Source of the DNA: Paracoccaceae bacterium | GTDB taxonomy: Bacteria > Pseudomonadota > Alphaproteobacteria > Rhodobacterales > Rhodobacteraceae | Reading direction: 5' to 3' | DNA length: 5,334 nucleotides | Assembly (NCBI GenBank): GCA_020832725.1 | Contig: JAFIEC010000195.1 | Span: forward strand, 1-5,334 | In this document: positions 4,696-5,334 of the stretch, piece after piece | Position numbering within the stretch: the first letter of the stretch is position 1 | How the letters are laid out: each line of letters begins with the position of its first letter | Made by a program: the position numbers and the translations under genes | The notes under the pieces: model-generated | Databases searched by the model: none | Told to the model about the DNA's origin: nothing | What the model saw: the letters and a program-made list of their open reading frames with translations, nothing else

Positions 4696-5334
4696 ATGGC
4701 GTGGGGGCATCATCCCATCAGGCCCGGAGGGGCGGAACTGCGCGCGGCGCTGGGCGCGGGCCCGGGGCTGTGGGTCGTGCTCGGCCTGCTGGGGGCGGGG
4801 CTCAACCTCATCATGCTGGCGGGGCCGCTCTAAATGCTGGCGGTCTACGACATCGTGCTGCCCGCCGCCGATGCGGGCGCGCTTGTCGCGCTGAGCTGCG
4901 GGCTTGCGCTGCTCTATGCCTGCCATGCGCTGCTCGATCATGCCCGGGGCGCGGTTCTGGCACGGCTGGGCGCGGCGTTCCAGGCCCGCTGTGACGCGCG
5001 CGTCCTTGCCGCCCATCTGCGGGCCGAGGCCGCGCATCCCGCCCGGGCCGGCGTGCTTCCCGGCCCCGCAGAGGTGCAGCTTGTCCAGCGCACGCTGGCC
5101 TCGCCGGTGACGGCGGCGGTCCTCGACCTGCCCTGGACACCCCTGTTCGTCGCGGCATTGTGGATCCTCCACCCCCAGCTGGGCGCGCTGGCGCTGGCCG
5201 GATGCGCCCTGGTCGCGGGCCTTGCCGCCGCCCAGGAGCTGGTGACGCGCGCCGCCCTCGCCCACGCCACTGCGACCGAGGCACGGGCGGCCGCCTGGCG
5301 CACGGCCCTGCCCGCAGGCTGGGGCAGCGCCGGC
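4696..5334 (+). pseudogene. Type I secretion ABC transporter (PrtD-like), interrupted by an in-frame stop; runs off the window
   Basis: The reading frame encodes the membrane domain of a type I secretion permease/ATPase, the inner-membrane motor that exports proteins straight from the cytoplasm with a membrane-fusion protein and an outer-membrane channel. Codons 1-45 give a short lead, L-R-A-A-L and a first membrane span ending L-N-L-I-M-L-A-G-P-L. TAA (4831-4833) then interrupts, and the same frame continues M-L-A-V-Y-D-I-V-L-P, a second span (L-V-A-L-S-C-G-L-A-L-L-Y-A), A-R-G-A-V-L-A-R-L-G and the family hallmark L-D-L-P-W-T-P-L-F with another span, open for 167 codons to the window end. 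Relatives usually read G-P-L-(F/Y)-M-L-Q-V-Y-D, so the stop replaces an aromatic codon; TAC or TAT to TAA is one base. The ATG has GGAGG only four bases upstream. The ATPase domain would lie outside. A living split gene restarting at the ATG directly after TAA, or a sequencing error, is possible. Family confident; pseudogene status moderate. Confidence 0.72.

Noticed and set aside
4669..5265. 198-codon minus-strand frame opposite the transporter fragment
   Set aside because: The plus strand carries a recognisable membrane transporter frame over the same stretch. The minus frame is Arg/Gly/Gln-rich without motif.
1..5334. tRNA, rRNA, CRISPR array, insertion sequence or phage attachment site
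   Set aside because: No cloverleaf, no regularly spaced repeats, no transposase-like frame and no terminal inverted repeat pair were found on either strand.

Overview
This is a GC-rich window (roughly 70% G+C by eye) with an alphaproteobacterial gene repertoire, most likely from the Rhodobacterales (Rhodobacter/Paracoccus/roseobacter relatives). The assignment rests on the motB-flgE-flgK order, the MotB N-terminal sequence style, a free-standing hemP next to bfd and bfr, and CtrA-like half-sites ahead of flagellar genes. No species can be named from the sequence alone.

Left half, minus strand (1-3244): a flagellar block read right to left, motB (stator protein), flgE (hook protein), flgK (first hook-filament junction protein, cut by the window edge). 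A perfect 10-bp hairpin and a 9-bp tandem repeat carrying three in-frame TGA codons lie just past motB. Upstream of both motB and flgE there is a 7/8 match to the CtrA full site TTAA-N7-TTAA, suggesting two entry points for transcription controlled by the same regulator.

Middle, plus strand (3344-4589): a divergent iron operon. A plausible sigma-70 promoter overlapping a nested inverted repeat leads into a 48-residue protein of unknown function with a strong Shine-Dalgarno. It overlaps hemP (heme-uptake-associated small protein) by 4 bases (ATGA). Then follow bfd (2Fe-2S bacterioferritin-associated ferredoxin), a small intercistronic hairpin, and bfr (bacterioferritin with an intact ferroxidase centre and heme methionine). 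A strong GC hairpin closes the unit. Functionally this pairs iron storage (Bfr) with the ferredoxin that reduces stored iron for release (Bfd), plus HemP and the unknown small protein.

Right end, plus strand (4696-5334): the membrane-domain part of a type I secretion ABC transporter (PrtD-like permease/ATPase). The frame is interrupted after 45 codons by a single TAA at a position where relatives usually carry an aromatic residue, and it resumes without frameshift to the window end. It is either a fresh nonsense mutation, a sequencing error or an unusual stop/restart arrangement. The most noteworthy items are this in-frame stop, the paired CtrA-like sites, the unknown first gene of the hemP-bfd-bfr operon with its nested dyad promoter, and a MotB whose peptidoglycan-binding loop lacks the usual aspartate.
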